Positions 42,652 to 44,250 of a DNA stretch of 44,250 bases are shown piece after piece (the stretch's first letter is position 1; each line of letters begins with the position of its first letter). The translations under genes and the position numbers were made by a program. The notes beneath the pieces are model-generated. The model was not told where the DNA came from, did not search any database, and saw nothing but the letters and a program-made list of their open reading frames with translations. The DNA lies in the NCBI GenBank assembly GCA_036490175.1, contig DASXEJ010000336.1:1-44250 (forward strand), given 5' to 3'. The stretch comes from Pirellulales bacterium. Its GTDB lineage: Bacteria > Planctomycetota > Planctomycetia > Pirellulales > JACPPG01.

Positions 42652-44250
42652 TCAACGGGACGATGGTTTAGGGCCCATCGGCACATTAAACATGCCGCCC
42701 CCCATGCCGCCGCCCATGCCTCCCATGCCGCCGCCCATTCCACCACCCATCATTCCACCGCCCATGCCGCCCCCCATACCGCCGCCCATGCCGCCTCCCA
42801 TACCACCACCCATTCCGCCGCCACCCATGCCGCCCATGCCACCCATGCCGCTGACCATGCGAGTCATAATGGGGATCACGAGGTCGGCCACCGGATAGAC
42901 GCGGGTGGTGAGAATCTCGTCGGCCTTTTCCTTGGAAGTGATTTTCAGCACCTCATCCTGCACGACGTAGGTCAGATCGAACTCTTCCAGGATCAACTTC
43001 AGCGCGCTGCGCAGGCTGATCCCCTTGACGTTCTTGGTGACAGGAGCTGATGGATCGACCGCGGCATCGGTGAGCCCCTTGTTATCGAGCTGGATTTCGA
43101 TGTCGTGCTTGCTCTTGATGTAATCCACCACGTCCGACAGCGGCGTGTCGGCAAAGTCGAGGTCGGTGTTATTGCCGAGCTCGCGATAGATTTTTTCTTC
43201 GGAGGAACCAGGCTGATACAGGCTCACCGCCTCGCCGTACTTCTTGCGGCGTTCGGTCTTCAACATCCATTCTTCGGCCGAGGGATAGATGATCGGCGGC
43301 TCGTCCGACTGCGGAATGTGGGCCACTTCCACGGCATACAAGGCTTCCACGACACCTTTATGGCGACGCCGCACCAGCTCTTGCATGTCGTACACGTAGC
43401 CGCGGGTGCGAGCTTCGACCGGACCCATCACCGTGGCGATCGCTCGGCCCGGCTCGGGTGTGTAGCGCAGCGGCGGGTTTAGTTCGGTGGCCCGGTTGGC
43501 TTCTTCTTCGGCGTCGCGGAAACGCCGCTCGTCGAGCAGTGCATTGAAGCGCGCCAAGAGCTGCTCGGCCTTCTCTTCGTTGATTACCAGCTCGCGATTC
43601 AGTTCCTTGCGAGCGTCACTCTCGGCCTGTACTTCTTGCTGATGAATCTCTCGCTCGAACTTCTCCGAGGAACGACGCGAAGCGTCTTGCAAGGCCGTTT
43701 CCAATTGGCCGGCTAATTGTCCACGCAGCGCGGTATCGAGTTCGGGCGTCTTGCGCACGCGCTCGAGCTCGACCTTCAATCCATCGATCACCGCGTCCGG
43801 ATTGGTGGCCATCTGGGTGCGGGCGTCGTTGACCGCCGTACGAACCTCGGTCTGCACCGATTGCTGTAGCACGCGCCGCTCGCGATCGACTGCGTCCAAC
43901 AGGCCGCCGTCGGGGTCGTCGGCAGAGACAACTCGGGTTTCGCGCTCATCAGGGCCAGTAGCGGTATCGCTGCTGTCAGCGGCGAATTTCATTTGAGGGA
44001 CCGCGGCGCCGGGCTTGCCAGCCCGCTGGGCCAATCGCAGCAGGGCACTGGCGTCGGCGTCCGAGGCGTTAGCCTTGAGCGCCTGCTCGGCCAACTGCTG
44101 CGCCTGCCCAGCATCGCCCGAAGCGAGCGCCACGCGACTCAAACGATTGAGCCCCTGGGCGTCGTCCTGCATCATGCGCCGCGCCTCGGTCAACCCTTGG
44201 CTGCCAAGCGTCGGCAGGCTGAGCCCACCGTCATGGCTGGCGGATTCCAC
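42652..44250 (-). CDS. secretin-like protein with Gly/Met-rich C-terminus (partial, start outside window)
   Basis: The frame is open to the window edge; the visible 532 residues lack the true N-terminus. A TPR-like region (about 20-65) is followed by a long charged helical stretch (110-260), probably coiled coil. Residues 350-450 look like a secretin/TonB short N-terminal domain: DTPLSDVVDYIKSKHDIEIQ, then SLRSALKLILEEFDLTYVVQ. The last 70 residues are almost pure (GGGM)n. Similar planctomycete proteins are very large, often repeated in the genome, and their function is unknown; the domain suggests an outer-membrane or periplasmic location. It is convergent with msrB. Confidence 0.85.
   Translation of the reverse strand: MESASHDGGLSLPTLGSQGLTEARRMMQDDAQGLNRLSRVALASGDAGQAQQLAEQALKANASDADASALLRLAQRAGKPGAAVPQMKFAADSSDTATGPDERETRVVSADDPDGGLLDAVDRERRVLQQSVQTEVRTAVNDARTQMATNPDAVIDGLKVELERVRKTPELDTALRGQLAGQLETALQDASRRSSEKFEREIHQQEVQAESDARKELNRELVINEEKAEQLLARFNALLDERRFRDAEEEANRATELNPPLRYTPEPGRAIATVMGPVEARTRGYVYDMQELVRRRHKGVVEALYAVEVAHIPQSDEPPIIYPSAEEWMLKTERRKKYGEAVSLYQPGSSEEKIYRELGNNTDLDFADTPLSDVVDYIKSKHDIEIQLDNKGLTDAAVDPSAPVTKNVKGISLRSALKLILEEFDLTYVVQDEVLKITSKEKADEILTTRVYPVADLVIPIMTRMVSGMGGMGGMGGGGMGGGMGGGMGGGMGGGMGGGMMGGGMGGGMGGMGGGMGGGMFNVPMGPKPSSR
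42691..42846 (-). repeat. short repeat coding Gly/Met-rich tail
   Basis: About 156 bp consist of repeats of CCGCCCAT and close variants, read on the minus strand as GGGM, GGM and MGGM units. Codon variation (GGC, GGT, GGA, ATG) shows it is maintained as protein and is not a simple slippage repeat. Confidence 0.85.

Noticed and set aside
42691..42846. CRISPR or microsatellite
   Set aside because: It is in frame, coding for Gly and Met with varied codons, at the end of a large gene.

Overview
The window looks like chromosomal DNA from a planctomycete, probably of the Pirellulales type. The support is the combination of a PVC-type dehydrogenase with HEAT repeats and a C-terminal CxxCH haem site, a DUF1501 protein, a PEP-CTERM surface protein, an outer-membrane PQQ-like propeller, a secretin-like protein with a Gly/Met tail, and several tiny lineage-specific genes. 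Base composition is fairly GC-rich and even throughout. I see no rRNA, tRNA, transposase, phage module or CRISPR array. The placement is by protein family content only; no marker gene is present.

Layout. 1-3.6 kb: the tail of a GxxExxY protein, an 8-nt tandem repeat, and a full-length error-prone polymerase DnaE2. 3.6-10.5 kb: a large haem-binding dehydrogenase (minus), an ABC-2 export ATPase/permease pair (plus), a very strong hairpin between convergent genes, and a methyltransferase. 10.7-14.1 kb: a sparse region of small proteins, a J-domain/leucine-rich-repeat fusion, an 874-bp non-coding stretch with palindromes, and a 14-bp tandem repeat that forms the 3' end of a small gene. 14.1-16.3 kb: a flavin amine oxidase and a BamE-like lipoprotein.

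16.5-21.8 kb is a tight minus-strand operon: zinc-ribbon membrane protein, fused FAD/Fe-S D-2-hydroxyacid dehydrogenase, moaD, moaE, moaA. The dehydrogenase stop overlaps the moaD start (ATGA). 22.5-23.5 kb: a PEP-CTERM protein. 23.6-26.5 kb: a minus-strand run of membrane protein, folE, Lon N-domain protein and DUF309 protein. 26.8-28.4 kb: endonuclease III with a histone-H1-like tail and dCTP deaminase, followed by a 19-bp inverted repeat.

28.6-42.5 kb is dominated by exported proteins: a redoxin with a CGC active site, a PQQ-like propeller, a DUF1501 protein, a Deg-type protease, a penicillin-acylase-family Ntn hydrolase and, divergent from it, a type-B carboxylesterase. Among them is a cytosolic P-loop/pentapeptide-repeat protein, the best candidate here for an uncharacterised system. 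A small Arg-rich protein, a Coa1-like membrane protein and MsrB follow. The window ends inside a secretin-like protein.

Themes: DNA repair and nucleotide quality control (dnaE2, nth, dcd, folE), molybdopterin synthesis, redox and protein repair (redoxin, msrB), and a large envelope/secreted hydrolase complement. I did not find a clear multi-gene defence system. The most unusual items are the P-loop/pentapeptide protein, the J-domain/LRR fusion, the moa operon led by a D-2-hydroxyacid dehydrogenase, the CGC redoxin, and several unexplained repeat and hairpin elements.
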